Assembly (NCBI RefSeq): GCF_027943255.1
Contig: NC_072897.1
Coordinates: forward strand, 46,226,044 to 46,290,043
Direction of reading: 5' to 3'
DNA: 64,000 nucleotides
DNA from: Anastrepha obliqua
Taxonomy: Eukaryota > Arthropoda > Insecta > Diptera > Tephritidae
Part shown: positions 46,316 through 57,548 of the stretch, in pieces
How the letters are laid out: each line of letters begins with the position of its first letter
Numbering within the stretch: position 1 is the first letter of the stretch
The notes under the pieces: model-generated
What the model saw: the letters and a program-made list of their open reading frames with translations, nothing else
The model's database searches: none
What the model was told of the DNA's origin: nothing
Position numbers and translations under genes: made by a program

Positions 46316-46555
46316 AATATATTATATATGTACATTATATATGTATTAATATATTATATATGTATAAGTACATATAATTTGCGCACCATTTTTGGGTGCT
46401 TGGATGAGCACCTCCTCTTATTTGTGGTGTGCGTCTTGATGTTGTTCCATATGTGGTTTGCTATTGTCTGCCGAGGAAAGTCCGCTATTAGAAAAAATTT
46501 TTTCTATGTATCTATTGGTATTTAGTGCCTGAGGTCTCGAACCTGTGCACTTCGC
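46316..46555 (-). repeat. SINE copy with AT microsatellite tail
   Basis: Minus-strand copy: AT-rich tail (46316-46380), then the tail GCGCACCATTTTTGGGTGCT, the body TGGTGTGCGTCTTGATGTTG and GGTTTGCTATTGTCTGCCGA, ending with the box B complement TCTCGAACCTGTGC. The box A part is absent. Confidence 0.85.
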
Positions 46556-46557
46556 TT

Positions 46558-46876
46558 AAAAAAAGGGAGATCACTTTATCCTGCTTTTTTGTCGTCACTC
46601 GCTTCAAGCCGCGCTCGGAAAAGTCATCAACATTTTTGTACACCTTATACCGCCGATTCCATATCACAACAAACCATTTTGATTTATTAATTACTTTTGC
46701 AGCCGATAATTTCCGCCCTTTCGTTTGGTTGCGTTTACGGGAAAGTTTTGAATGACACTAACCTGAGTTAGCACTGACGTCATAGTCCTTGAGTGAGACT
46801 ATTGTGCAGCAAAAAGCAGAACGAAATATATCTTGAAGTTACAAAAAAAACGATTCTTTTCTTCTGACACAGACTG
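46558..46876 (-). mobile_element. 5' end of a Tc1-like element, same family as 28094-28722
   Basis: On the minus strand it starts CAGTCTGTGTCAGAAGAAAA and matches the first about 150 bp of the element at 28094 (shared CTAACTCAGGTTAGTGTCAT), then runs into a transposase N-terminal remnant (KRVTTKKQDK). It ends abruptly next to the SINE. Confidence 0.75.
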
Positions 46877-48702
46877 AATGTGCATATGGAACGTTTATTA
46901 GCGTGAATGTAGGATAAGCATAGTTTGTCCTACTTTTGTAGGGCGTACTGTATGTGCATGCAAAGTATGTAAATACTTGTATGCATACAGTGTGAGTGTT
47001 TTTTTGTTTTTTGTAACATTTCATAAACCATAACAAGTTGTTTCGGTGACCTACGCATCGTAAATTACAAGCCTCACAAAAAACTTTAGGAAGGAAGATA
47101 AAAGCATCAATTATACATACATATGTACATCCTTTTTTAAATGTTTAACCGGGCTTCTCCTTTTATTTGTAGCGAGCATTTTTATGTTATTCCTTACAGT
47201 CAAAAAAAAAAGGTTATTTGAATAATTATAAGATATAAGTTATATAAGGGAAGTTTTCAAGTATGTTCTTATGAGTATTTTTTTTTTAATAAAACGAGAT
47301 ACATATAATATTTCATATTCATGAAAACAGACAAAATAATTGATCTGAGAAATAAAAACTTTTTTTTTAGTGGTGGATTTTGCTATTTTGTGCGTCATAA
47401 GACCCTCTGCATAGGAGCATAGAGGAGCAAAATACGTTATTGGTACGAATTATTGATTGGATGTTATGTAATATTGTGATTTTAAGATTTGTGGTTTCTA
47501 AGAAAAAAACTAATAAAAATGAAGTACCGGTATTAAATTGTGAAAGCACGAATTGTAACAATACTTCCAAATGCAGTTGTTTTGCCGTTGACGCCATGGC
47601 AACAAAGTGTATACATATAGTATATATAATTTCGTCTGGCAGTTTCCACTGCATTCGCTTACTTTTGCTCTTGTTTTAGTTTGTGTACTCGCAGCACGCG
47701 TCTTTGAATTGGGAACTTGAACTCCGCCTACACTGGGTAAAGAGTTTTTGGCAAAAAACAATATATTTTCCCGTGGTTAACATATTCTTTAAATATGAGC
47801 CAAATCGGTTCACGTCAATTGTCTTTCGAAGTATCAATCGTTCTAAACAAAACCTAAAACCCTTTTTGACGTTCGCAGAATCTTTTATAGAAAAAGTAAA
47901 TTTTTTATGTTTAGGGTGGCCCATAAAAAAATTTAATTTTTTTAAATAAAGTAAAATTAACCAAAATCAATTTTCGGTGTGTCATGCAATACTTTTATTA
48001 AATGGTGGTCAGGTGGTATTTTAAGCCTGCTAGACCTTTTTAAAAGTTTTTTAGAATTACCTCACGAACAACTCGTAGAATATTAACCTAGGCCCTAAGG
48101 TTTATGGATTGCCAGACCTATCGGGTGCTAAATTTTGGTGCCGGGGCCAGCTCATTGCTATTATTGATGATAGCTCGATTATCGAACTGAGTTTGCAAAC
48201 AATCGACTGTTTGAACGGCTTTGTGGTTTGATAAGCCTTTTCATTCACTACCTTAATGTACTTTCCAGAAAATGGACTTTTTGAGAAAAATGGGCCAAAA
48301 TTACCACCACACCAAAGTACGCACTATCTCGTCTGCATTAGGTTCTCTACAATTATGTTTCCGATTGTTAAATGCAATTTTGTTTGTTAGGCTTCAAAAC
48401 AATTTTTTTCGGCACAGTTACTCAAAGTCACTCAAGCATGTTGTGTGACTCATTTCTGGGAAGTTTGAAGTATGAAAATAAGAGGAAAAGCGACTAGTTG
48501 TAAATGTGAGCAACGATCAGTGCCCGACAGAAATATACATACATACAAAAGAGAGGGGCCTTTCGTTGTTTACAAAGTACAAACACTTTGCTTAAAAATG
48601 TGTTTATGCCATTTCATTTGAAATCTTTTTCTAATCAACTTAACTAAAACAAATCCATTCTTTAACATAAAACAACACAGTTATGCTAAAAAAACACAAA
48701 AA
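46877..48702. other. Intronic DNA, no gene recognised
   Basis: It contains a short SINE-like scrap at about 47140-47200 (GGGCTTCTCCTTTTATTTGT). Open frames at 47440-47950 are short and unlike any family I know. Confidence 0.4.
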
Positions 48703-49987
48703 CAGCGTTGACAAAAGTGCACATACCGAAGCGGTTTCCTAGCTTGTACTCTAACATCATAAGTTGTGATAACGGTAAAATACCGTTTGTCTATTTCTTT
48801 CCTTTTCTCATGTTTGTTGCCTTGCTAATATTGATTTTAGTTGCAATTTTAATACTTAAGCATCTACAATGGCTCCTCGAAAAGAAATATCAGTTGATGT
48901 TAGAAATTTAGTTATTCAGCTCAGGAAAGAAAAAAAATCATATGGCGAAATTTCAAAAATCTTCTGCTCCGAAATTGGCCGAGGATATAGCAAGCTCATC
49001 CAACAAGTGTGTTCATCCAAGACCAATTCAAAGAGCTCTGAACAAAAACGGCTTTCATGGTATAACACCACAAAAAAAGCCTCTTATTTCTGAAAAAACC
49101 CGTAAACTTCGCCTGAAGTTCGCCAAAACACACAGGGATGGATTTTTAACAAAAAGTTTTGTTTACATATGAGTGGAAGTTTAATATATTCGGTAGCGAT
49201 GGAAAAGTAAAAGTGTGGAGCAAAAAAATACACTATAAGAATTTAGTACCAACAGTGAAGCATGGTGGCGGCAATGTAATGGTTTGGGGAGCTGTTGCTG
49301 CATCTGGAGTTAGAAAATTAGTATTTATTCTAGATAATATGGATCGTTATAAATAGAAATCACTATTGGAAGTCCATCTGAAATCTTTGGTGGATGATTT
49401 GGAGCTTGGTCCAGGTTGGGTCTTTCAACAGGATAGCGATCCAATGCACACAGCACACATTGTGAAGGATTGGCTGCTTTACCATGCTCCAAGGCAAATA
49501 AATACACCGCCGCAAAGCCCAGATTTGAATATTATTGAATATGTCTGGGAAAGTTTAGATCGAAAAATTAGAAAAAATCCGATTTCAAGCACTTCAGTAC
49601 TCAAAGAACGACTAATAGAAGCTTGGACCAATATAATTTCTGCAGAGTTAACGAATTAAGTCACCTCGATGCCACGACGGCTTCAAGCAGTAATTGATGC
49701 TAATGGTGGACCAACTAAATACTAAGAAGCAATATTACTTAGAGTTAAGTGAAGTTTTTCACACTGGAGTAAGATATTTGTGTACTGTATGTAGACTTTT
49801 GTCAACGTTGGTTTTAGGTTTTGTTCCCATAGCTTTGCTATTTTATGTTAATGTATGGACTCTCTTAAGTTTATAATGATTAGAAAAAGCTTTCAAATAA
49901 AACTGTGTAAACACATTTTTCAGTAAAGTTTTTGAACTTTCAATCCAGTGGAAATGGAGGGTGTATGTAGACTTTTGTCGGTCACTG
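48703..49987 (+). mobile_element. Tc1-like transposon, nearly full length but inactive
   Basis: The left end CAGCGTTGACAAAAGTGCAC and the inverted right end CAGTGACCGACAAAAGTCTA (49987) match imperfectly, with TA after the right end (49988-49989). A second inner copy of GTATGTAGACTTTTGTC lies near 49787, giving an IR/DR-type end. It contains a broken DD34E transposase. Confidence 0.85.
48869..49725 (+). pseudogene. Tc1-like DD34E transposase, broken
   Basis: It starts at the ATG at 48869 (MAPRKEISVDVRNLVIQLRK, helix-turn-helix), shifts frame near 48990 into SKSCVHPRPIQRAL-type paired-domain sequence, loses the first catalytic block around 49140, then continues EWKFNIFGSDGKVKVW, GGGNVMVWGAVAASG, a stop near 49354, VFQQDSDPMHTAHI (second acid) and SPDLNIIEYVWESLDRKI (third acid), a stop at 49657-49659, and ends MPRRLQAVID...PTKY. 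These are all the features of a Tc1 transposase about 340 residues long, with at least two stops and one frameshift. Confidence 0.87.
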
Positions 49988-49989
49988 TA

Positions 49990-50729
49990 TTTGCTCGTAT
50001 ACACAAAAAGTAAACGACGCATAATGCTGCGGATTCCTACCAAAAGTGGGTAAAGATAGAAAAATTGATGGATTTTGCTAAAAATGTGTTCCTTTATGAA
50101 CTGTGTTCCTTTAGACGCCATATGCTCCACAAGGAATTAATAAGGAAAACATATATACATATATATATATTTATGGACTAGAGTAGGCTGAACCTGAAAA
50201 TCAGATTTGTTTTTCATAGCTTTAACATTGTCGATGAAATTAAGACTAAGAAGAAGATTAAACATTTTTCTTTCTGAAGTATTCCAACATTTGGAACAAC
50301 ATTTTTGAGCAAGCGTACATACGTGTACGTTCATATGTACCAAACATTCGTATGTACGCACAAATGTAATATATTACTTTTTATTATTTATTCATGTTAC
50401 AGTATGTATAGTATGTAAGACTATTGTCTTTTGAGCACATCAAATATGAATTAGCCTTGATGGGTACAGCAGATAAAGAGGCATTGCACGCTTTGCACGA
50501 AGACGACAGGTGACTAGTAAGCTGCTGCTACAACAGAACTCTCCAGAAGATACGAGCTGCCAGATCTAAAAATTACGTTAGTTTTTAAGCACATTCGACA
50601 ATCCAGAGATCGAACTCAGAGATTTATTTGAATTTTAACGTAAGAAAATTCGTAACAGTTGGTGTCAGAAGGGGGATTGTTGAATAAAGTCCCAAAAACG
50701 GGGTCGTGAAAATGGTAATGTGCTTCTGC
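49990..50729. other. Intronic DNA with a possible retrotransposon leader scrap
   Basis: AT-rich. TTGGTGTCAGAAGGGGG at about 50658-50675 resembles the leader/primer region of some LTR elements but is unsupported by an adjacent LTR. No gene is seen. Confidence 0.3.
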
Positions 50730-51026
50730 TTAATGTGCTGCCATGATGCCATCGTCAATACAAATTGCAAAAATTAGTTTTACAATGTTGAAAGTACCGA
50801 TAAAAATGCAAGGATACTCTGCACTGACTTTTAGGTTCCAAATTTCCAGCATCTGTGTAAATTTCTGAAAACAACATCTCTCAGACTGATTTAAACCGTA
50901 AAGACCTTTGTTCAACTTACATACCTTGTCAGTTCCATCTTCGTAACCAGTAGGTTGATGAATATAAATGTCCTCATTAAGAGTGCCGTAGAGAAACGCT
51001 GTCTCAACTAACAAGGCAAGAATCAT
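50730..51026 (-). pseudogene. Ty1/copia reverse transcriptase fragment
   Basis: The minus-strand frame contains VETAFLYGTLNEDIYIHQP, GYEDGTDKVCKLNKGLYGLN and ICIDDGIM, the characteristic copia RT blocks (DV.TAFL.G.L.E.IY..QP; LNKALYGL.Q; YVDD). The normal first Asp of the DVxTAFL block is Glu here, and YVDD is CIDD. It is truncated on both sides. Confidence 0.85.
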
Positions 51027-51436
51027 TTTAATGAACGTAAACTTGGAGACAGAGCTAAAAGTCTCGAAATAAAACTAAAATATACAATTACGACTAACAA
51101 AATACAGTTATATTGGCGCATTAAATCATGTAAGAAATAAATTGATATGAATACTAGATCACTTTAAATCGCGTATAGTCCAAGCAATAAGTGCATTGGA
51201 CTCGAAATTCGTTTTGAATATCTGAATAGATAAAAGAGGTAAGAGCTTCGTAAAGTTCCCGCCGGAATAAGAATATTAATTCGTTGTGACCTTGAATTAA
51301 ATTAAACACAGAAGAAAGCGATGAATCGGCCTTCTGCTCCAAGGGATAAGGGTCGCAAAGGGATAAGTGTCAGAAAATGTTGAAGATCTTAGAGCATATT
51401 TAAAAAACATTTTTTGTACCCGTGTAATTCTCTCGG

Positions 51437-51698
51437 TGGCCGCCGTAGCCGAATGGATTGGTGCGTGACTACCATTCGGAATTCAGAGAGAACGTAGGTT
51501 CGAATCTCGGTAAAACACCAAAATTAAGAAAAGGCGTTTCTAATAGCGGTCGCCCCTCGGCAGGCAATGGCAAACCTCCGAGTGTATCCCTGCCATGAAA
51601 AAGCTCCTCATAAAAAATATCTACGGCTCGGAGTCGGCTTGAAACTGTAGGTCCCAACGTTTGTGGAACAATATCAAGACGCACAGCACAAATAGGAG
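51437..51698 (+). repeat. tRNA-derived SINE with both Pol III promoter boxes
   Basis: The head GGCCGCCGTAGCCGAATGGA contains box A (TAGCCGAATGG, from 51446) and box B (GGTTCGAATCT, 51497-51507), with 40 nt between them, a tRNA-like internal promoter. The body includes CCTCGGCAGGCAATGGCAAA and GGCTCGGAGTCGGCTTGAAA. The 3' tail module seen at 42230-42270 is missing here. Confidence 0.9.
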
Positions 51699-51713
51699 AA
51701 TGAGATCATCGTA

Positions 51714-51745
51714 CTCACGCACCAACCCATTCGGCGGCTGCCACA
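51714..51745 (-). repeat. Inverted SINE head fragment
   Basis: The reverse complement of CTCACGCACCAACCCATTCG and GCGGCTGCC equals the first about 30 nt of the SINE head. It lies just after the forward copy and points toward it. Confidence 0.75.
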
Positions 51746-53120
51746 AATTTGAGAGGCTTTTTAAAACTTATAATATAACCTTAAAAGGAGAAAAAATTAA
51801 ATTTGCACTTTCAAAACATTAAATTTTATAAGAATCAACAAGTTTCCAATGGCTCTAAAATCTTCTCAGGGTGACATTTTTTAGCCTTTTTTTAATTATA
51901 AACATTTATTTTTTAACTTACAATTTTGGTAGCTTCAAGTTAAAAAAAGTTGAAAAATTTTGGGAATAAAAAGCACTAAATTTATTGCATAGAGCAAAGG
52001 GGTGGGTTAAAATTGAAGAAATCACTGACCACCACTCTAAAATTGTCAACTTCGCGAATTCAATAAATCGTATTTTTCTTTTTTACTGTAGCACGCCGGT
52101 GCCTCTGTAAACAAATATTAACATAAGTATGAAATTATCTGCGACATAAATGTAAAAATAAAATATCTATAAAATATTTTATATAAAAAATCTTACAAAA
52201 AAAAAGAAATTAGGAAATAAACATATTCGTAAAGCTAATATACTAAAGTAAGGGAATATGCTAAAGAAAAAATGTATGCTTGTACACACATGTAAGCTAC
52301 GTTTGCGAGTACATACATACAAATGCATGCACGTTTTCCGCATGCTCGCTCAGTTTTAAGCGAAGCCAAAACAACCCGACTCTTGCTTCGTTTCGAATTA
52401 TTTTTATGGTATGTATACGATCAAAGACATCATTGGTCACTTTACAACTCGACGCGACGATTTGCCTTTCCTGTGTGTTCCTTGATTTAAGTGATTGTGA
52501 CTGTATGTTATTACCAGAGTTAGGATTTAAAGGCAGCAAACATTTGAAAATAGGCAAAATGAGTTTTCAAAAAAGGCAAAAAAAAAAGGCATTTAGTTTT
52601 CAATTTTTTTAAATATGTACACACTTTTACGTACAGTTAAATATATTTAAAAATATATACAGAGGTTAACTATGATTTTTCGCCCTTGCTATCATAGTAG
52701 CACAGTGCCACTAAGTGCATTTTAAAAATTTCGGGTAATAACCTCATGCGATTATCACGAATCATTGATTTGAATGAACTAAAGCTCCTCTCGACATCTA
52801 CAGAGACTAATGGTGCCTAATTCAAAAACTCCACCTCGTTTGTGTTTATATTTTCTGGCCATGCTACCAATTTTTTTTATAGTATCACTTCCAGACCTTG
52901 ATTAGCTTGAAATACATACCATGGTAAATTTTTGAAATATTGTTGTAGGTACTGGCCCTCTGGCCTGTTTTAAATTGTTTTCTACATTCTGCAGTGCATC
53001 CAATACATTATTTATTGGCTCGCCTAAATATTAATTATTAAATTACAAATCTTAGTATATACTAGCCTAATCCACTACTAATTCGTAGACCGTGCATTTT
53101 TCAACTCAATATTTATTAGT

Positions 53121-53233
53121 GCCGTTTTCACCATCTTCAGTTAACGCTAACTGGCACCTTATCTGACAGATGACCGAACGATTTCTGTCAAATATAGTGC
53201 CAGTTAGCGTTAACTGAAGATGGTGAAAACGGT
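53121..53233. repeat. 113-bp hairpin MITE inside the hAT element
   Basis: Arms 53121-53157 and 53197-53233 match at 36 of 37 positions when inverted (arm starts GCCGTTTTCACCATCTTCAG), with a 39-nt loop. It lies downstream of the transposase frames. Confidence 0.93.
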
Positions 53234-53453
53234 CGTTATGTAATTTCGTTTTAATTTCAATATTAAAAGTAGAAAATCGGTATAAATCTACATTCTAAAA
53301 TCCAACTTTTAAGTCATTTAAAACCGTTCTGAAATACAAGTTTTTTCTGCACTTGAAAATATTGAAATTAAAACGATTTTATGAGGATGATTTCATGATG
53401 AACAAGTTAATAGCGGATTGAGCTAGTATATAAAAGTATTTATGTTAATATGT

Positions 53454-54635
53454 TTAGGTGTAAAAGTAACCTCTTTTCTGAAGAATTTTGAATGAATTTC
53501 TCTCGCCTACTATAAACCCAAAGTTAGCCTGAATATAAGCCAAGTCCTCTCGAATTCCCTTGTTTGCAAACAATTTCTTTGCAAAAATAACGCAAGCCGC
53601 ATCGTCATTGAGACCATCAACAATATCTTTGATTCCGTTAAAATTTTTGGCATATATGATATTGCCTCCAACCAAGTTCCCCAGCGTGTCAAGACCTTTA
53701 AAAATACCAAATTTTTTAATCATTTATACATACATGGATTTAAAAAAAAAATTTACTGGTTGAGGTGGTAGAGGTAGATCTGGTTGCTTTTCTTGAAAGA
53801 ATCGAATTCTTGTTGGACTTTTTGAAAATAGTTTCTTCATATTTGCAACTAAGGAATCAACTTCTGCATACTGGCTTCGCAGTTTTTCACATACTCTGTG
53901 AACTCCGTGCGCAACACATGTAATATGAATCATTCGTGGATAAAAGACTTGAATCCCAACTACGCTTTGTTTCATATATGGTGCAGCGTCTGTAACAAAT
54001 ATCAGTACTTTATCCCGTTTTACTTCTTCTGGCCATAGAATTTTTAAGGCATCATCAAAGAGTTTAGCAATTTCCGAAGCGTTTACCGTTTGTATTACTT
54101 CCGATGTTAGAAGAAAGCATCGGCCACCTTGCCGTAAAGGACCGACAATGACATTGCAAACGAATCTGCCTGCTTTGTCCGTAGTCTCATCAATTGACAC
54201 AAAAATTCTGCCGTTTCCACTATGTGACGGTATTTCTTCCAAAACATTTTAATAAATTTCTTTTAAACAGTGCTTCCGCATAGTCGATTGATCAACAACT
54301 TTTTTCTGGACATATTTTTCCATAAACGATCTGAACTCTTTATGATTGGCTTTTATTAAAGGTATATCGCAGGCTACCATCATTTTGGTGAGATCTCTGA
54401 AAAACTCGTTTGATGTGGCATTATTTAAAAATGAAGTTATAGATTGTGCCTTCGGAGCCAGTTTCAGTGTCGCCGCTTTTTCATGTTTTTCCGTTTGAAG
54501 ATGTTGTTGAATATGATGTTTTTTGTCGTGATTTACTTTTATTCCACAGCATGAACAAATGAGAATCTTTCCGTCAGTCGAAAGTATGTCTTCCCCAAAT
54601 TCTTTTATATAGCCGCGGATTTTCACAGAATTCAC
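53454..54635 (-). pseudogene. hAT transposase, CGG-binding-protein-like, broken
   Basis: Three frames in order on the minus strand. 54635-54249: N-terminal zinc finger (CSCCGIKVNHDKKHHIQQHL, a C2H2/BED-type finger) and FLNNATSNEFFRDLTKMMVA. 54242-53724: catalytic-domain start (IFVSIDETTDKAGRFVCNVI), FVTDAAPYMKQS and HITCVAHGVHRVCE, which fit the DUF659/hAT core. 53723-53454: continuation. The frame is interrupted at about 54245 and by an AT run near 53740. The C-terminal dimerisation domain is missing. Some insect genes of this type are domesticated, but the breaks here argue against function. Confidence 0.85.
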
Positions 54636-55004
54636 AAAGAAAATTAACGCACGAATTTGAAAATGTTAAGTTTTATCTACAAAAAAAAAGAAACTAATCA
54701 TATCGCAAGCTGAAGAAGAAATAGAAATCAGCTGATGAGTAGAGAGCAGTGTTGTAAAACAAAAAAGCTGTGCCAAATCCAAGGTACTTTGTCAGGCTTT
54801 AAATATAAAAAGGCAAGAAAAAGGCAAAGCACCTAGAAAAGGCGGAAAAAGGCAATAAAATCAAAAGAGGCACAAAAAAGGCAAAATAAAAATTTATATT
54901 TTGTATAAAAAAGATATCAAACGCATAATTCTTGATTTCGTTAACAGATAGGATCACGCAGACAAAATAGGCAAATGCCTTAAGATCCTAACCCTGGTTA
55001 TTAC

Positions 55005-56022
55005 TCAGTCAATGTTTTAAGTCGCAAACTAATTTTGCTGCTACATTAGAAAACTAGTCTCCATGAATTTTTTGCAGAAACGTAAGGTCTGATTGTGCGT
55101 ACTTCGCACAACTTACGAAAACTTAAGGCTGATAATGCGTCGCATACAATCATATACATATATGATGTATTTTTCTTAAAATTATAATCATATTATACTT
55201 ACAATATTCTTATATTAATTAATATAATATTATATATTAATATACTTTTCATACAAATCTGTAAAAATATTGCTATTGATATCACTTTATTTGAAATGTC
55301 AGTTAACTAAATCTCAAAACAAAATCTTAATTCAACAGTCTGCTCAGCTTTCCTAAGTTGTACTAATATCCGGGTAATCTGACACATACAAAATGCACTC
55401 AACAGATTTTTATCTGACAGTTTGTGCGAAGTATGCAAAAACAGGCCTTTACCGATGCAGGGGAAACAAGTGCTTGATTACGGACAATACGAACTATTGC
55501 TCGCGCGTAGGAATTCATTTCGTGCCTTTTGAGGGGGGAAAATGCCAAGTTAGTTATATTTGGGAGTGCGTGTTTGTAGAAATAAGTCACTCTGTACATA
55601 TGTGTATATTGTGATATATTTGATTAATCAAATGTGTTCAACAAGTGGATAAAAATATTCAATATGATCCTTGATTTACAAAATTAGTAAATGGAGAGGC
55701 TAACATTAAATATTCACATCAGAAGGTATTTGACCACGCGGTATTTTGACGGACTTTTTAAACTCATCCGCGTGTTCTTTCTTGATGCCTTCGTTCAACT
55801 GACACGATGAAGAAACTAAGCCCCTTTTAACATCTTTCGCAAAAATTTTTAATCATACCTCCTCTTGAAATCCCTTGGTACATAGACTGTTTCACTTAGC
55901 CAATTATAATCAGTGAAAACCATACGTGTAGCTGTGTCTCGTTTTTACGGAACTTCACACCGTATAAAACTCATTGTTGCATAACTTATGTATAACTGGT
56001 GGCGGCACATCAGGCGCTAGTC
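55005..56022. other. Intronic DNA, no gene recognised
   Basis: AT-rich with a strongly AT block at 55180-55260. A 73-codon frame at 55393 has no recognisable domain. Confidence 0.4.
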
Positions 56023-56024
56023 TA

Positions 56025-56716
56025 CGAGGCGTGTTCAAAAAATAAGTTGAAAGTTTAAAATTTCGCGGGCTACGTACGTTCGACTTTCGATTATTATTGA
56101 CATACGGTGAGAGTATTCTAAGTAAAAAAAAAAAATGTTTACAAGTGGTACGAGCTTTTTCCAGAAGCTCGAGAAGATGTGAATGACCACGCTCGCTCTG
56201 GACGCCGCAGCACATCAAGAACCGATGAAAATGTTGAGAAAGTGAAGAAAATTGTTATGGAGAATCGTCTAATCGATTACCTCATGCCATACAATCTTTT
56301 CAGAAATTTTGGACATGAAGCGTGTTGCAGCGAAGTTCGTTCCAAAATAGTTGAATTTTGACCAAAAACAACGTCGCATGAGCATCGCTCAGGAATTGTT
56401 GAATGACGTCAACGATGATCCAGATTTGCTTAATATTCTTAATCTTAGTCTTAATTGGTGGTGAATCATGGGCATATTGGTTATGACATCGAAAACAAAG
56501 CCCAATCGCCCCAATGGAAGAGTTCAGGAGAGCCAAGAGTCTATAGCAGAAAATCGCCGTACACACAAAGCACATATCTTATTTACGCCTCTCACAAAAA
56601 CCGTGAACAAATCTTCAAGACGAGTGTACCAAAATAAAAAATAATAATAATCGAAAGTCGAACGTACGTTACCCGCGAAATTTGAAACCTTCACCTTATG
56701 TTTTGAACACACCTCG
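56025..56716 (+). mobile_element. mariner deletion derivative with intact TIRs
   Basis: The ends CGAGGCGTGTTCAAAAAATA and (inverted) CGAGGTGTGTTCAAAACATA are flanked by TA (56023-56024, 56717-56718). Transposase scraps of the same family as 9886-10373 are visible (NDHARSGRRSTSRTDENVEK). 692 bp, about half a full mariner. Confidence 0.9.
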
Positions 56717-56718
56717 TA

Positions 56719-57548
56719 TGTACTTTACAATTCTACTATAACTTGCTTAACTAAGTAACCTGTCTCTGATCTTACAAACTATTAAATCAATGTAAAATAT
56801 TCAATATAAATCTTTCAAAACCAAAACTCGTAATTGACGTAATTTTTATTCTGATTAGTTGTGATGGCAATTTTTATAATGACGGCAAAGAATATTTTAA
56901 AAAATCTAGCATTAAGACTGAATTGAAATAAGAAAAAAATCCGAATGATACTATAGCAAGTGCTGGCAAACGTTTCAAAACTCCACAAGCGAACTATTTG
57001 TATGCGATAGGCCTGAAATCGGCGTTTTCCGCACTAAGTTTTTGGTGCTGGGCTTCAAACTCATTTTGAATATCATTAGTCATAATGTTGTAGAGGACGT
57101 AATTATTCATAAATTATAAAACTAACGGACATTAGACAGAGAAGCTAAAACAAGTTACAAGTTAAATTGACTCACAGCATATACTAGCATAGAGAAAAAT
57201 ATATACATATAAATGTGTATGAATGTATTTCGATTCAGTTTTTGGGAATTCCTCCCGCCTTTTGAAAAAAAAATTTAAGTTGGAAAAGTCAAAGTATTAA
57301 AAGCACTAAATATGAAATAAAAAAGAAAGCAAAAGCAAAAACAATATCAATTACGTCTATAAAACGTTTATGATTTGCTTTTTATTAACAAACTATTTCT
57401 TTTTCTTTATTTATATATTTATATGGCATCTGCAATTATCTTTATTCAAATTAATTGCATTTCGCACCAATACTACACTCGAATAAATGATATTAATAAT
57501 TAAACAAAAATAATTACAATAATATTAAAATGATGATCAAAATAATAG
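56719..57548 (+). other. End of the pangolin intron before exon B
   Basis: AT-rich. A pyrimidine-rich stretch (CTTTTTATTAACAAACTATT then TCTTTTTCTTTATT) lies about 140-180 nt before exon B, while the last 50 nt before the acceptor are A-rich and pyrimidine-poor. Confidence 0.6.

Larger units (their letters stand above)
52515..54996 (-). mobile_element. hAT transposon (CGGBP/DUF659-like) with 8-bp target duplication
   Basis: The TIRs CAGAGTTAGGATTTAAAGGC (left) and CAGGGTTAGGATCTTAAGGC (right, inverted) are flanked by GTTATTAC on both sides (52507-52514, 54997-55004). The subterminal regions are full of AAAAGGCAAA-type repeats. 2482 bp; transposase on the minus strand; a hairpin MITE lies inside at 53121-53233. 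Confidence 0.93.

Noticed and set aside
50655..50680. TTGGTGTCAGAAGG as the primer-binding site of the copia fragment.
   Set aside because: It is on the opposite strand to the copia RT fragment and has no adjacent LTR pair.
51437..51507. Possible functional tRNA gene (A and B box like).
   Set aside because: The boxes sit at the head of a repeat whose body and tail recur elsewhere in the window; no cloverleaf acceptor pairing is evident, so it is a SINE.
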